64,000 bases of DNA from Natronococcus amylolyticus DSM 10524. GTDB taxonomy: Archaea > Halobacteriota > Halobacteria > Halobacteriales > Natrialbaceae. How positions within the stretch are numbered: position 1 is the stretch's first letter; each line of letters begins with the position of its first letter. Shown piece by piece: positions 7,943-16,921 of this stretch. The DNA lies in assembly GCF_000337675.1 (NCBI RefSeq), contig NZ_AOIB01000021.1, forward strand, positions 42,150-106,149, written 5' to 3'. The notes under the pieces are model-generated. The model did not search any database. It was given only the letters and a program-made list of their open reading frames with translations, and was not told where the DNA came from. The translations under genes and the position numbers were made by a program.

Positions 7943-8770
7943 ATGTCCCCAGAGTTTACCGACGACGACATCGGAAAGACCGTAATCAACGCCGACGGCG
8001 AGGAGGTCGGTCTCGTCGCCGACGTCGAACACGGCACCGCACACGTCGAACCGGACCCCGGAATCACGGACACGATCAAGGCGAAACTTGGCTGGGGCGA
8101 CACCGACGAGAACGCCTACCCCCTCCAGGAGCCCGCGGTCGCCGAGGTAACCGACGACGAGATTCACCTCGAGCGCGACCTCGAATCCAGCTCCGGAGCC
8201 GACACCGGCGCGGCCAGTGCCGGGACGACGGCGGGTGCCGAATCGACGACTGGCGCTACCGACACGGCGGATCGAGGCGACGACGACCTCATCGGCGACG
8301 ACGACGACGAGTTCGTCGATGACGATGACGATCTGATTGGCGATGACGACGACGACCTCATCGGTGACGACGACGATGACGACCTCGTTGGCGATGATGA
8401 CGACGACCTCGTTGGCGATGATGACGACGACCTCATCGGCGATGATGACGATGACGACCTCATCGGTGACGACGACGATGACGATCTGATTGGCGACGAC
8501 GATGATGATGATCTCATCGGCGACGACGACGATGACGATCTGATTGGCGACGACGATGATGATGATCTCATCGGCGACGACGACGATGACGGCCTAATCG
8601 GCGATGATGACGACGACGACCTCATCGGTGACGACGATGATGACGATCTGATTGGTGACGACGACGATGACGACCTCATCGGCGATGATGACGACGACGA
8701 CCTCATCGGCGATGATGACGACGACGACCTCATCGGCGACGACGATGATGGCGCCCGCGACACGCGATAG
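7943..8770 (+). CDS. PRC-barrel protein with long (D)nLIG acidic repeat tail
   Basis: A 275-aa protein. Residues 1-80 are a PRC-barrel-like domain (MSPEFTDDDIGKTVINADGE, EVGLVADVEHGTAHVEPD). A Ser/Thr/Ala/Gly linker (~85-110) leads into a repeat region from ~112 to ~270 of about 17 units, consensus DDDDDDLIG, closed by GARDTR. The tail carries roughly 100 Asp residues and almost nothing basic, so it is a polyanion with a regularly spaced Leu-Ile/Val pair. There is no signal peptide. Function unknown: a calcium/magnesium buffer, a stability tail in high salt, or a scaffold. The ATG at 7943 is used, since the longer frame upstream runs into the IS element. Confidence 0.85.
   Translation: MSPEFTDDDIGKTVINADGEEVGLVADVEHGTAHVEPDPGITDTIKAKLGWGDTDENAYPLQEPAVAEVTDDEIHLERDLESSSGADTGAASAGTTAGAESTTGATDTADRGDDDLIGDDDDEFVDDDDDLIGDDDDDLIGDDDDDDLVGDDDDDLVGDDDDDLIGDDDDDDLIGDDDDDDLIGDDDDDDLIGDDDDDDLIGDDDDDDLIGDDDDDGLIGDDDDDDLIGDDDDDDLIGDDDDDDLIGDDDDDDLIGDDDDDDLIGDDDDGARDTR
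8278..8752 (+). repeat. 27-bp coding tandem repeats with a 54-bp higher-order unit
   Basis: The tail of the PRC-barrel gene is made of 27-bp units (some 24 bp) coding DDDDDDLIG or DDDDDLIG. Synonymous GAC/GAT, CTC/CTG and ATC/ATT choices show that two neighbouring units were copied together: positions 8468-8521 and 8522-8575 are identical 54-bp blocks. This points to recent slippage or unequal recombination rather than old divergence. Confidence 0.9.
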
Positions 8771-8898
8771 CGCCGCTGGCCGACTCTTCGCTCGAGCGAA
8801 GACTCGACTTTCCCGATCTCTCGCCGTTCGGAGTATCGATCAGTAGTAGAGGGGACGTTTCGAACTCGAGAACCGCGTTCCGGGGACGGATAGCCGTC

Positions 8899-9381
8899 TC
8901 ACGCCTCGAGGCGGTGTCGAACCGTCAACACCGGGACGTCAGAGAGCCGAACGACTTTCTCCGTAACACTCCCGACCAGGTATCGGTCCAGCCCCGTTCG
9001 ACCGTGCGTCCCCATCACGATCAGATCGATGTCGTGGTTCTTCGCGTAGGAAAGAATGCCGTCGTGGGGGCGGCCGTGGACGACCGCGCCGACGGTCCGT
9101 TCGTGGCCCCGCTCGCGGAGTCGCTCGACGAGGGTATCGACGGTTGCCGACCCGGTTCGCTCGGCCTGCTCGAGCGCGGGTCCCGTCTCGACGTCCGCGG
9201 AGACCCTCGTCGTGCCGACGACGGTGAGGACGTGGAGTTCCGCGTCGTACCGTTCGGCGATGTCGAGTGCGGCCTCGAGCGCCCGCTCCGGGGGTTCGCC
9301 GACGTCGGTCGGGAACAACACGCGCTCGTACACAGACTCGGGTTCGATTCCCAGGACCAAAAGTCGTGTGTTAGTTGTCAT
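8899..9381 (-). CDS. Universal stress protein (UspA family)
   Basis: A 160-aa single Usp domain: strand YERVLFPTDVGEPPERALEAAL, and the ATP-binding motif GTHGRTGLDRYLVGS (G-x2-G-x9-G-S) near the end, followed by VPVLTV. An ATP-binding Usp is expected. The ATG at 9381 is used. Homologues usually begin at the residue before YERVLF, here Val coded by GTG at 9333, so a start 16 codons later is plausible. Monocistronic, on the opposite strand from the PRC-barrel gene. Confidence 0.9.
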   Translation of the reverse strand: MTTNTRLLVLGIEPESVYERVLFPTDVGEPPERALEAALDIAERYDAELHVLTVVGTTRVSADVETGPALEQAERTGSATVDTLVERLRERGHERTVGAVVHGRPHDGILSYAKNHDIDLIVMGTHGRTGLDRYLVGSVTEKVVRLSDVPVLTVRHRLEA

Positions 9382-9445
9382 CACTGTACGGTCTCGAAAT
9401 CGGACGTCGGCTTCCGTCGCCGGGTGTCGATTCCCCGGAGTCCGA

Positions 9446-10282
9446 TCAGGTGCCGTCGGGATCCCCGTGGGTGACGCCGTCGCGTTCGTCCGCGCTGCGG
9501 CGGCGCAACGCGGCCCGGGCGTTCGACGCCTGATAGCCGAAGAAGACGTTCTCTCCGTAGGCCTCGGCGACCTCCGTCGCGTGGATCAGGTTGTCGACGT
9601 CGACGTCGACGGCGTACAGCTCGATGCTAAACGGCGTCTCGAGCGCGCTCTCGAACCCCTTCGCGATCGTCTCGAGCCAGTAGGTCGTCCCGTAGGCGGT
9701 GTCGTACAGGGGGACGACGAACTCGTCGACGTACTCCTCGAGGGCCTCGAGGTCGATCCCGGCCCGCTCGTAGAGGTGGCCTGGGTAGGGATCCGGATAC
9801 AGCGTCATGTAGACCCGACCGGGGACGTGCTCGACCGCCTCCGCGACGAACTCGGTAATGACGCTGGCGCGCCACTCGAGGCGATCGTCGTACTCGCTCT
9901 CCTGAAAGTTCTGTTCGCAGACGCCACAGCGACAGTACTCCTCCCGTGGGAAGCCGATGTCGTCTAACCGTACGTCCTCGTTGGCCGCGGCGCAGTCGTC
10001 GATGATCTCGAGCAGCCCCTCGCGGTAGTCCTCGCGGGAGGGACAGACGTACGCCCAGTCGAAGTACTTCCGGTCGCGTGTGGCCGGCCGACCGAGGTCG
10101 TCGACGGGGACGAGCGAGGGATCCGCGTCGGCCGCGGCGTTGTCGCCGAAACAGGAGACCATGTTCACCGCGTCTTCGATCGGTTCGGCGGACCTCCCGG
10201 TGACGTCTTTGACCTCGTAGAAGCCGCGGTCGAACTCCGGCCACCGTACCTCCTCCTTGTTTCGGGTGACGACGCCGTGCAT
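9446..10282 (-). CDS. Conserved haloarchaeal protein, TIM-barrel glycosidase-like
   Basis: A 278-aa soluble protein. It shows a Cys cluster EEYCRCGVCEQNF near residues 108-120, like the CxC/CxxC-F motif found in several uncharacterised glycoside-hydrolase-like TIM barrels. Alternating strand/acid patterns also appear (RVYMTLYPDPYP, FVVPLYDTAYGTTYW, SIELYAVDVDV). No assigned catalytic pair is evident and I do not recognise a named family. No signal peptide, so cytosolic. The C-terminal 25 residues look disordered. Confidence 0.75.
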   Translation of the reverse strand: MHGVVTRNKEEVRWPEFDRGFYEVKDVTGRSAEPIEDAVNMVSCFGDNAAADADPSLVPVDDLGRPATRDRKYFDWAYVCPSREDYREGLLEIIDDCAAANEDVRLDDIGFPREEYCRCGVCEQNFQESEYDDRLEWRASVITEFVAEAVEHVPGRVYMTLYPDPYPGHLYERAGIDLEALEEYVDEFVVPLYDTAYGTTYWLETIAKGFESALETPFSIELYAVDVDVDNLIHATEVAEAYGENVFFGYQASNARAALRRRSADERDGVTHGDPDGT

Positions 10283-10325
10283 ACGAACGGTGTACGGCTA
10301 CGGGGCCGTAAGCCGTTCGGATCGA

Positions 10326-10436
10326 CTACCGCTCCGGTTCGTACTCGTACTCGACGTCCGAGGAGCCGCCGAGGGCGACCTTCCAGACGAGCGCGGCGAC
10401 GAACGTGGCAATCAGGATGGTGCGTACGCGGGACAT
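10326..10436 (-). CDS. 36-aa single-span membrane microprotein
   Basis: A short ORF reading MSRVRTILIATFVAALVWKV then an acidic tail ending VEYEYEPER. Residues 6-24 form one hydrophobic segment after a basic N-terminus, so an N-in, C-out anchored microprotein is likely. Codon use matches the neighbours and the reading frame fills most of the space between flanking genes. I recall similar small proteins in haloarchaea but no function. Confidence 0.6.
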   Translation of the reverse strand: MSRVRTILIATFVAALVWKVALGGSSDVEYEYEPER

Positions 10437-10589
10437 GTTCACCCCAAGGGTCGAACGGTGCTCACTTATCGATTTCGGGCGTTCGGCTCGTGATCCATCA
10501 ACCGTCTCGGCCGGCCTGCTATCAGTCGGTACCGACGCGCCCGGGAGCGGTCCGTCGGGTGCGCCGGTAACCGGTTACAGCGGACCGTC

Positions 10590-11069
10590 TCAGTGTTCGA
10601 TCAGGGACGCGATCCCCTCGCGGACGATCGTTCCGCAGTACGAACACCGGACGCCGTCGTCGACGACCTCGAACCGCGAGTCGACGGGCTCGTCGCCGGT
10701 CGAGATACAGCCGTCGTTCGGACAGGAGAGGACGCCCACGACGACCTCGGGGCGCTCGACCCGATGTTTCTCGACGACGTCGTACTCCCGGACGATGTTG
10801 ATCGTCGCGTCGGGCGCGATCAGCGAGAGCACGTCGACCTCGTCCTGGCTCAGCTCCCGCCCCTCGACCTTGACGATGTCCTTGCGCGCGAGCCGATCGG
10901 AGGGGACGTTCATCCCGACCGAGATCTCCTCGCCCTGGCTGCCGTCGATCCCGAGGATCGCGAGGACGTTCAGCGCCTGTCCCCCGTTGATGTGGTCGAT
11001 GACGGTTCCATTGTGAATCTTGCTGACTCGCAGTTCGTGCTCGCTGCGGTCGTCACCACTGTTACTCAT
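10590..11069 (-). CDS. pyrI: Aspartate carbamoyltransferase regulatory subunit
   Basis: A 159-aa PyrI. The N-terminal allosteric domain includes [20 protein letters not shown]. The C-terminal zinc domain has four Cys (CPNDGC and CSYC) that bind Zn and contact PyrB. The protein gives nucleotide feedback control to the first committed step of pyrimidine synthesis. Its ATG overlaps the end of pyrB by 8 bases, indicating translational coupling. Confidence 0.97.
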   Translation of the reverse strand: MSNSGDDRSEHELRVSKIHNGTVIDHINGGQALNVLAILGIDGSQGEEISVGMNVPSDRLARKDIVKVEGRELSQDEVDVLSLIAPDATINIVREYDVVEKHRVERPEVVVGVLSCPNDGCISTGDEPVDSRFEVVDDGVRCSYCGTIVREGIASLIEH

Positions 11070-11997
11070 CGCTCACACCTCCCTCGCTCAGCAGGAGATC
11101 GAGCAGCGCCATCCGGACCGGGACCCCGTTGTGGGCCTGCTCGAAGTAGGCCGCGTACTCCGTGTCGTCGACCTCGGGCGCGATCTCGTCGACCCGCGGC
11201 AGCGGGTGCATCACCGTCAGGTCGTCGCTCGCGGCCTCGAGCGTCTCCCTGTCGATCTGATACTCGCCTGCAACCTTTCGGTACTCCGATTCGTCGGGGA
11301 ACCGCTCGCGCTGGATCCGGGTCACGTAGAGGACGTCCAGGTCGCCGAGCACCGCCTCGAGGCGCTGGTGTTCGCGGATTCCCGTCCGACCGCCCTGTTG
11401 CTGGTGGAGGTCGTAGACGACCTCCCGGGGAAGCTGCAGGCTCTCCGGACTGATGAAGTGCTGGCGGGTGTCGAAGTTTGACAGCGCGTAGGCAAGCGAG
11501 TGGACGGTTCGGCCATACTTTAGATCGCCCATGATTCCGATCGTGAGGTCGTCGAGGCCGGCGTTCTCCCGGATCGTGTACAGATCGAGTAGGGTCTGTG
11601 TCGGATGCTGTCCGGCCCCGTCGCCGGCGTTCAGCAACGGGACGTCGACGAACTCGCTGGCCATCGTCGCGGCGCCCTCCTTGGGGTGGCGCAGGACGAG
11701 CGCGTCTGTGTAGCCTTCGATCACTCGAACGGTGTCAGCGAGGGTTTCGCCCTTCGTGACGCTCGAGGACTCGACCGAACCCATGTCGACGACGTCCCCG
11801 CCCAGACGTTTCATCGCCGTCTCGAAGCTCAGCTTCGTTCGCGTGCTCGGCTCGAAAAAGAGCAGGCCGAGCAACGCCCCGGCGTGGCGATCTGCGACGG
11901 CCGACGGATCGGCGGCGATCTCGGCCGCTCGGTCGAGAACGGTCTCGACGTCCGCCCGCGAGAGGTGTTTGCTCGTGATCACGTGGTCGTGGCGCAT
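11062..11997 (-). CDS. pyrB: Aspartate carbamoyltransferase catalytic subunit
   Basis: A 311-aa PyrB, normal length. It contains the carbamoyl-phosphate motif [15 protein letters not shown], the segment [12 protein letters not shown], and [14 protein letters not shown]. It makes carbamoyl-aspartate from carbamoyl phosphate and aspartate in the cytosol, in complex with PyrI encoded directly downstream. Starts divergently from the RAD55-like gene, with a 108-bp shared promoter region. Confidence 0.98.
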   Translation of the reverse strand: MRHDHVITSKHLSRADVETVLDRAAEIAADPSAVADRHAGALLGLLFFEPSTRTKLSFETAMKRLGGDVVDMGSVESSSVTKGETLADTVRVIEGYTDALVLRHPKEGAATMASEFVDVPLLNAGDGAGQHPTQTLLDLYTIRENAGLDDLTIGIMGDLKYGRTVHSLAYALSNFDTRQHFISPESLQLPREVVYDLHQQQGGRTGIREHQRLEAVLGDLDVLYVTRIQRERFPDESEYRKVAGEYQIDRETLEAASDDLTVMHPLPRVDEIAPEVDDTEYAAYFEQAHNGVPVRMALLDLLLSEGGVSDE

Positions 11998-12105
11998 CTC
12001 GTTGGATACGGGGCCTGCAACCCCCTTGAATCTCCCTGTTCGCCGAAGGTGGGTTCGTCAGCGGATAAAGAGTTATGCCGTGGCTGTGACAACGTCGCCG
12101 ATCGT

Positions 12106-12726
12106 ATGGTCGATCGGCTTCGGACCGGAATCGACGCGCTGGATCGCAGACTCGAGGGCGGCCTTCCGAGGGGAGCGCTCGTCGCCTACACCGCCGAGCC
12201 GGCCAGCCAGTCCGAACGCCTGCTGTACGAACTGACGGCTGCGTGCGAGACACGGTACCTCTCCACCGAACGGTCGATCCGGGCCGTCCGGTCGTCGCTC
12301 GAGGCCGCCCCCGCAACGGTCTCCGAGACGCAGGTCGAGCGGCTCTCGGCCGAACGACTCGAGGACGCGACCCGAACCGTCGCCGACCTGGACGAGGAGC
12401 GGCTCCTGATCGTCGACACGGCCGATCGCCTCGAGCGATCGAATCCGGACGACTACGTCGTCTTCCTGAACGAACTCAAGGAAACCCTGCTCGAGACCGA
12501 CGGGGTCGCCGTCCTCCACTGCCTGCGCGGCGCGAAACCCCGAAACCGGACCAGAACCCTCCACGCCGCCGACGCGGTCTTCGAGCTTCGTACCGATCGC
12601 GCGGGGGGCCGCCTCGAGACCACCCTCGCGATACCGAAGTTTCGCTACGACGGCCAGCCCGTCGAGGCGATCACGCTCGAGCTGACCGACGGAGTCGCGA
12701 TCGACACCAGCCGGGACATCGCCTGA
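12106..12726 (+). CDS. RAD55/RecA-like protein with lost P-loop
   Basis: A 206-aa protein that starts exactly like archaeal RAD55/KaiC-family ATPases (RTGIDALDRRLEGGLPRGALV), but where the Walker A GxxGxGKT should follow it has YTAEPASQSERLLYEL, with no Gly-Lys-Thr. A Walker B-like strand remains (ERLLIVDTADRL near residue 100). A second strand (GVAVLHCLRG) and a C-terminal beta region follow. It is therefore probably a non-hydrolysing RecA-fold protein, a scaffold or regulator. Haloarchaeal genomes contain other such proteins, often annotated HTR-like. Divergent from pyrB. Confidence 0.75.
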   Translation: MVDRLRTGIDALDRRLEGGLPRGALVAYTAEPASQSERLLYELTAACETRYLSTERSIRAVRSSLEAAPATVSETQVERLSAERLEDATRTVADLDEERLLIVDTADRLERSNPDDYVVFLNELKETLLETDGVAVLHCLRGAKPRNRTRTLHAADAVFELRTDRAGGRLETTLAIPKFRYDGQPVEAITLELTDGVAIDTSRDIA

Positions 12727-12931
12727 CCGACCGCCGACGCACCCGCTTGCTCACTCTCGACAGGACCGTCACCGATCCCGGCCGCGGCTCGCGGCCCTCT
12801 CCGGAAAATAACTCGATCGGTGGAGACTGGAACCAGTCGGTTCGGAAAACGGTCACGCGTGTACGGTTGTTCAACGAACGAACGTACCCGGAAACGTGGA
12901 TTTATCACCCCTCTCGTACAGGCACGGTAAC

Positions 12932-14032
12932 ATGGACCGAAGGGTGGTGACCCGACGCGCCACGCTCGCGGCGATCGGGGGAACTGCAATCGGACTGACA
13001 GCCGGCTGTCTCGGCGGAGCCGACGACGAGGACGTCCTCGGGGATCCGGAGTACGTGGAGGGACGTTCGGACCCCGGTGGGGTATCGATGGAGGACCTAC
13101 CCGACCTGAGCGGCGAGCTGACGGTGTACTCCGGTCGGAGCGAGCCCCGAATCGGCGAACTGATGGAGTATATCGAGTCGGAGTACGACGAGTTCTCGCT
13201 CGAGGTGCGCTACGACGATACCGCCGACCTCGTCGGCGCGATCGAGGCCGAGGCCGAGACGCCGGCGGACGTCTTCTACGGGAGCGAGAGCCAGTCGATG
13301 ACCGACCTCAAGAACGACGGGTACACGGTCGAACTCTCCGACGACGTCCTCGATCGTGTCGACGACGGCTCCAAGGATCCCGACGGCCACTGGATCGGGT
13401 TCACGAGGCGGTACCGGGCGATCGCCCATAACACGGAGGCGTACGACGCCGACGACCTCCCGGACGATATCTTCGCCTACGCCGAGGACGACCGGTTCGC
13501 CGGCGACGTCATGTGGGCTCCCGATCAGGGGTCGACGCAGGCGTTCCTCACGGCGATGATCGGTATTCACGGCGAGGACGAGACCCGGGAGTGGATCGAG
13601 GCCCTGATGAACGAACAGGACGCCGAGATCTCCCCCGGTGGCGACAGCGGGCTGGCGCAGGCGGTCACCGACGGCGAGGTCAGCGTCGGGCTCACCAACC
13701 ACTACACGCTCGCGGATAGCCCGGGTGAGACCTACGACATCACGTTCACGAGCGGCGACGCCGGGGCGATGTACAACGTCACCGGCGGGGCCGTCATGGC
13801 CGACAGCGACGACCAGTCGACGGCCGAGGCGTTCGTCGAACACCTCGTCTCGGCGGAGGCCCAGGAGTACTTCGCGACGACGACCTGGGAGTATCCGACG
13901 ATCGACGGCGTCGAGCCGATCGAGGAGGTGCCGGGAACCGACGAGTTCGAACCCCCGGAGTTCGACCTCAACGAGCTGGCCGACCCCGAACCGGCCCAGG
14001 AGATCCTGCGGGACGTGGGCGTGCCGTTCTGA
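12932..14032 (+). CDS. Iron(III)-type ABC transporter substrate-binding lipoprotein
   Basis: A 366-aa protein. Twin Arg (R8-R9) and a lipobox ending at C26 (GLTAGC) make it a Tat-exported lipoprotein held on the outer face of the membrane. The mature part matches the Fbp/FutA ferric-binding family: LTVYSGRSEPRIGELMEYIE, then ADVFYGSESQSM, and HYTLADSPGETYD. The paired Tyr typical of ferric binding may correspond to the Tyr residues near 260-300, but metal identity is inference. A TATA-like element at about 12899 places transcription close to the ATG. The fused permease/ATPase follows 15 bp later. Confidence 0.92.
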   Translation: MDRRVVTRRATLAAIGGTAIGLTAGCLGGADDEDVLGDPEYVEGRSDPGGVSMEDLPDLSGELTVYSGRSEPRIGELMEYIESEYDEFSLEVRYDDTADLVGAIEAEAETPADVFYGSESQSMTDLKNDGYTVELSDDVLDRVDDGSKDPDGHWIGFTRRYRAIAHNTEAYDADDLPDDIFAYAEDDRFAGDVMWAPDQGSTQAFLTAMIGIHGEDETREWIEALMNEQDAEISPGGDSGLAQAVTDGEVSVGLTNHYTLADSPGETYDITFTSGDAGAMYNVTGGAVMADSDDQSTAEAFVEHLVSAEAQEYFATTTWEYPTIDGVEPIEEVPGTDEFEPPEFDLNELADPEPAQEILRDVGVPF

Positions 14033-14047
14033 GCACCGTCGCCTCCC

Positions 14048-16921
14048 ATGTCCTCGCTTTCCCCCTTCGAGACCGTCGACGACTACCCGGACGAAGAGCA
14101 CCGGCGACGCGAGGACGGCCCCGACGAGGACGACGACGAGCGGACGCCGGTCGGACTCACGCTTCTGGCCGGCGCGGTCGCCGCGACGGTCGTGATCCCG
14201 GTAGTCTGGATCGGCGTCGTCGCCCTGAGCGTCGACCTCGATCGAGCCGCCTCCATCGTCCTCCGACGAGGGATGCTCGACGTGTTGCTCAACACGGTCG
14301 TCCTGATCGTCGCGGTGACGACGCTGTCGGTGCTGATCGCGGTGCCGCTTGCCTTCCTCACCGTCCTCACCGACCTGCCGTTCAAGCGGTTCTGGATCGT
14401 CGCGCTCTCCCTGCCACTCGTGGTCCCCAGCTTCGTCTCCGCGTTCTCGTTCGTCTCCGTCTGGGGGCCCCAGGGCCGGCTGCAGTCGGTTCTCGCACCC
14501 CTCGGCGTCGAATCCCTCCCTGAAATATACGGGATGCCGGGGACCGTGTTCGTCCTCACGCTGTACAACTACCCGTTCGTCTACCTCACGACGATTGCGG
14601 GGCTCCGGGCGCTGGACAAGACCTACGTCGACGCCGCCCGCAGCCTCGAGACCGGGATCCGTGGCGTGTTCGTCCGAATCGTTCTCCCGATGGTGAAACC
14701 GGCTATCGCGGCCGGTGCGTTGCTCACCGCCCTCGAGACCGCCGGCGACTTCGGCGTTCCGGCGATCCTCCGGCTCAGCGTGTTCACCCGACAGATCTAC
14801 CTCGAGTACAACGCGCTTGCCCACGACTACGCGGCGATGCTCTCCCTACATCTCGTGGCCATTACGCTCGTGATCCTCCTCGTCGAGTCCCAGGTTCGCA
14901 GCCACGAGCGGATCCACGGCAGCGCTCGCGGGAACTCGGGGCCGTACACGATCCGGCTCGGCCGCTGGCGCTGGCCCGCGTTGATCGTCCCCGCCGCGAT
15001 CGTCGCACTCGCGATCCTCGTTCCGGTCGGGTTTCTGTTCTCCTGGCTGGTTACCGGGCCCGACGCCTACGCCGGCAGCTTCGGGTTCGAGCCGGGGTAC
15101 GCGATCAACTCCGTCTACGTCTCCGCGCTGGCCGCGGCCGTCGCCGCCTGCCTCGCGCTCCCGGTGGCGTACCTCGCCGCGCGACACCCCGCTCCGCTCT
15201 CGGGAACCCTCGAGCGGGCGACGTACGTCGGCTTCGCCGTCCCCGGCGTCGTCATCGGGCTCAGCCTCGTCTACTTCGCCACCCGCTATCTCCCCTCGGT
15301 TTACCAGACGGTGCCGCTCGTGGTCTTCGCCTACGTCGTGCTCTACCTGCCGCTGGCCGTCGGCTCGACCCGGGCGGCGATCCTCTACGTCAACCCGCAG
15401 TTCGTCGAGGCCGCCCGATCGCTCGGGAACACGCCGTTCCAGGCGTTCCGCCGGATCACGCTCCCGCTCGTGTTTCCGGGGGTGGTCGCCGGCGCGGCGC
15501 TGGTCTTCCTGCACGGGATGAAGGAGCTGCCCGCAACGCTGTTGCTTCGCCCGATCGGGTTCGACACGCTCGCGACGTTCATCTGGGCCGCGGAACGAAA
15601 CGCCTACTACGGCTACGCCGCCGTGCCGGCGCTGGTGCTCGTCTTCATCTCCGGGCTCTCGATCCTCGGAGTGGTTTCCCGGGAGTACCCAGACACGCTG
15701 GCGGCCCTCCGCAAGTGGCGTCGCAATCGCGGCGACGCCGCGGACGTCGGAGAGGAGCCGTTCCCCGGTCCGGACGGGACGGGTGACCGGGCCGTGATGG
15801 ACGGCGGGACGACCGTCGACGCCGCGAGAACGGGCTCGAGGGCGGGCAGTGCGGATAACGAGGGCTCTGGGGAGCGGGAGGTCGTCCTCGAGCTCGAGGA
15901 CGTTCGCAAGCGCTACGACGGCCGCCCCGCGGTCGACGGGATCTCGCTGTCGGTGCGTCGCGGCGAGATCCTCACCCTCCTCGGGCCGTCGGGCTGCGGG
16001 AAGACGACGACGCTGCGGCTGATCGACGGGCTCGAGCGCCCCGGCGGCGGGACGATCCGAATCGACGGGGAGACGGTCGCGGACGGGGAGACCTACCGCC
16101 CCGCCGAGGAGCGCGACGTCGGCATCGTCTTCCAGGAGTTCGCGCTCTTTCCACACAAGACGATCGCGGAGAACGTCGCTTTCGGACTCGAGGACGCTGG
16201 CAACGAGGAGCGGGCCGACACGGTCGCGGAGCTGCTCGAGCTGGTCGGCCTCTCGGCGTACCGCGACAGCTACCCCAACGAGCTCTCGGGCGGGCAGAAA
16301 CAGCGGGTCGCGCTGGCCCGGTCGCTCGCGCCCCGCCCCGAGGTGCTGTTGCTCGACGAGCCGCTCTCGAACCTCGACGCCGGGCTCCGGGCCCGAATGC
16401 GAAATAGCGTTCAGCGGATCTTAGAGGAGGTCGACGTCACCGCGGTCTGGGTCACGCACAACCAGGAGGAGGCCCTCTCGGTCGGCGACCGGACGGCCGT
16501 GATGAACGCCGGGCGGATCGAACAGCTCGCGTCGCCCCGGGCGCTGTACATGGAGCCGGCCTCGCGGATGGTCGCTGACTTCCTCGGTCGGGGCGACTAC
16601 CTTCACGGGCGGCTCGAGAACGGGGTCGTCGAGACGCCTCTCGGCGCGTTCGACGCCGACCGCGTCTCCCTGCCCGAGAACGAACAAGCCCTCGAGGTTC
16701 TCGTCCGTCCCGACGACGTCGCGATAACGCCGTCGTCGACCGGCGACGGACGGGTCGTCGGCCGCCAGTTCAACGGAGAGACGGTTCGCTACCGGATTGA
16801 GGTCGAGGGCGGCGAGCGCGTCTCGAGTCGCCAGTCCCACGACGACTGGTACGACGTGGGGACGTCGGTCGACGTCTCGGTGACGGCGACTCACGCGCTG
16901 CCGGCGTTTCCCAGGGCGTAG
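14048..16921 (+). CDS. Fused ABC importer: duplicated permease plus ATPase in one chain (iron type)
   Basis: A 957-aa single frame. Residues ~35-560 hold two SfuB/FbpB-type permease halves (each with an EAA-like loop, e.g. AARSLETGIRGVFVRIVLP and AARSLGNTPFQAFRRITLP). A polar linker ~565-608 follows, and ~610-957 is an FbpC-type ATPase: Walker A GPSGCGKTT near 646, signature LSGGQKQR, Walker B LLLDEP near 766, His switch WVTHNQ, and a C-terminal TOBE region. Permease and ATPase are normally separate genes; here no stop or start separates them. Working with the upstream lipoprotein it should import ferric iron. A dimer would give four permease halves, so assembly must be considered. Confidence 0.92.
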   Translation: MSSLSPFETVDDYPDEEHRRREDGPDEDDDERTPVGLTLLAGAVAATVVIPVVWIGVVALSVDLDRAASIVLRRGMLDVLLNTVVLIVAVTTLSVLIAVPLAFLTVLTDLPFKRFWIVALSLPLVVPSFVSAFSFVSVWGPQGRLQSVLAPLGVESLPEIYGMPGTVFVLTLYNYPFVYLTTIAGLRALDKTYVDAARSLETGIRGVFVRIVLPMVKPAIAAGALLTALETAGDFGVPAILRLSVFTRQIYLEYNALAHDYAAMLSLHLVAITLVILLVESQVRSHERIHGSARGNSGPYTIRLGRWRWPALIVPAAIVALAILVPVGFLFSWLVTGPDAYAGSFGFEPGYAINSVYVSALAAAVAACLALPVAYLAARHPAPLSGTLERATYVGFAVPGVVIGLSLVYFATRYLPSVYQTVPLVVFAYVVLYLPLAVGSTRAAILYVNPQFVEAARSLGNTPFQAFRRITLPLVFPGVVAGAALVFLHGMKELPATLLLRPIGFDTLATFIWAAERNAYYGYAAVPALVLVFISGLSILGVVSREYPDTLAALRKWRRNRGDAADVGEEPFPGPDGTGDRAVMDGGTTVDAARTGSRAGSADNEGSGEREVVLELEDVRKRYDGRPAVDGISLSVRRGEILTLLGPSGCGKTTTLRLIDGLERPGGGTIRIDGETVADGETYRPAEERDVGIVFQEFALFPHKTIAENVAFGLEDAGNEERADTVAELLELVGLSAYRDSYPNELSGGQKQRVALARSLAPRPEVLLLDEPLSNLDAGLRARMRNSVQRILEEVDVTAVWVTHNQEEALSVGDRTAVMNAGRIEQLASPRALYMEPASRMVADFLGRGDYLHGRLENGVVETPLGAFDADRVSLPENEQALEVLVRPDDVAITPSSTGDGRVVGRQFNGETVRYRIEVEGGERVSSRQSHDDWYDVGTSVDVSVTATHALPAFPRA

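Noticed and set aside
8278-8752. Regular repeats that might be a CRISPR array
   Set aside because: Units are contiguous 27-bp coding repeats with no unique spacers, and they maintain an open reading frame.
8164-8763. Minus-strand poly-Ser/Met frame opposite the acidic repeat
   Set aside because: Pure mirror of the (D)nLIG repeat; no start context or independent support.
13097-14824. Very long open frame on the minus strand opposite the ABC transporter genes
   Set aside because: High-GC DNA leaves antisense frames open. The translation is Arg/Asp/Gly/Val-rich low-complexity sequence, while the plus strand has clear domain motifs.
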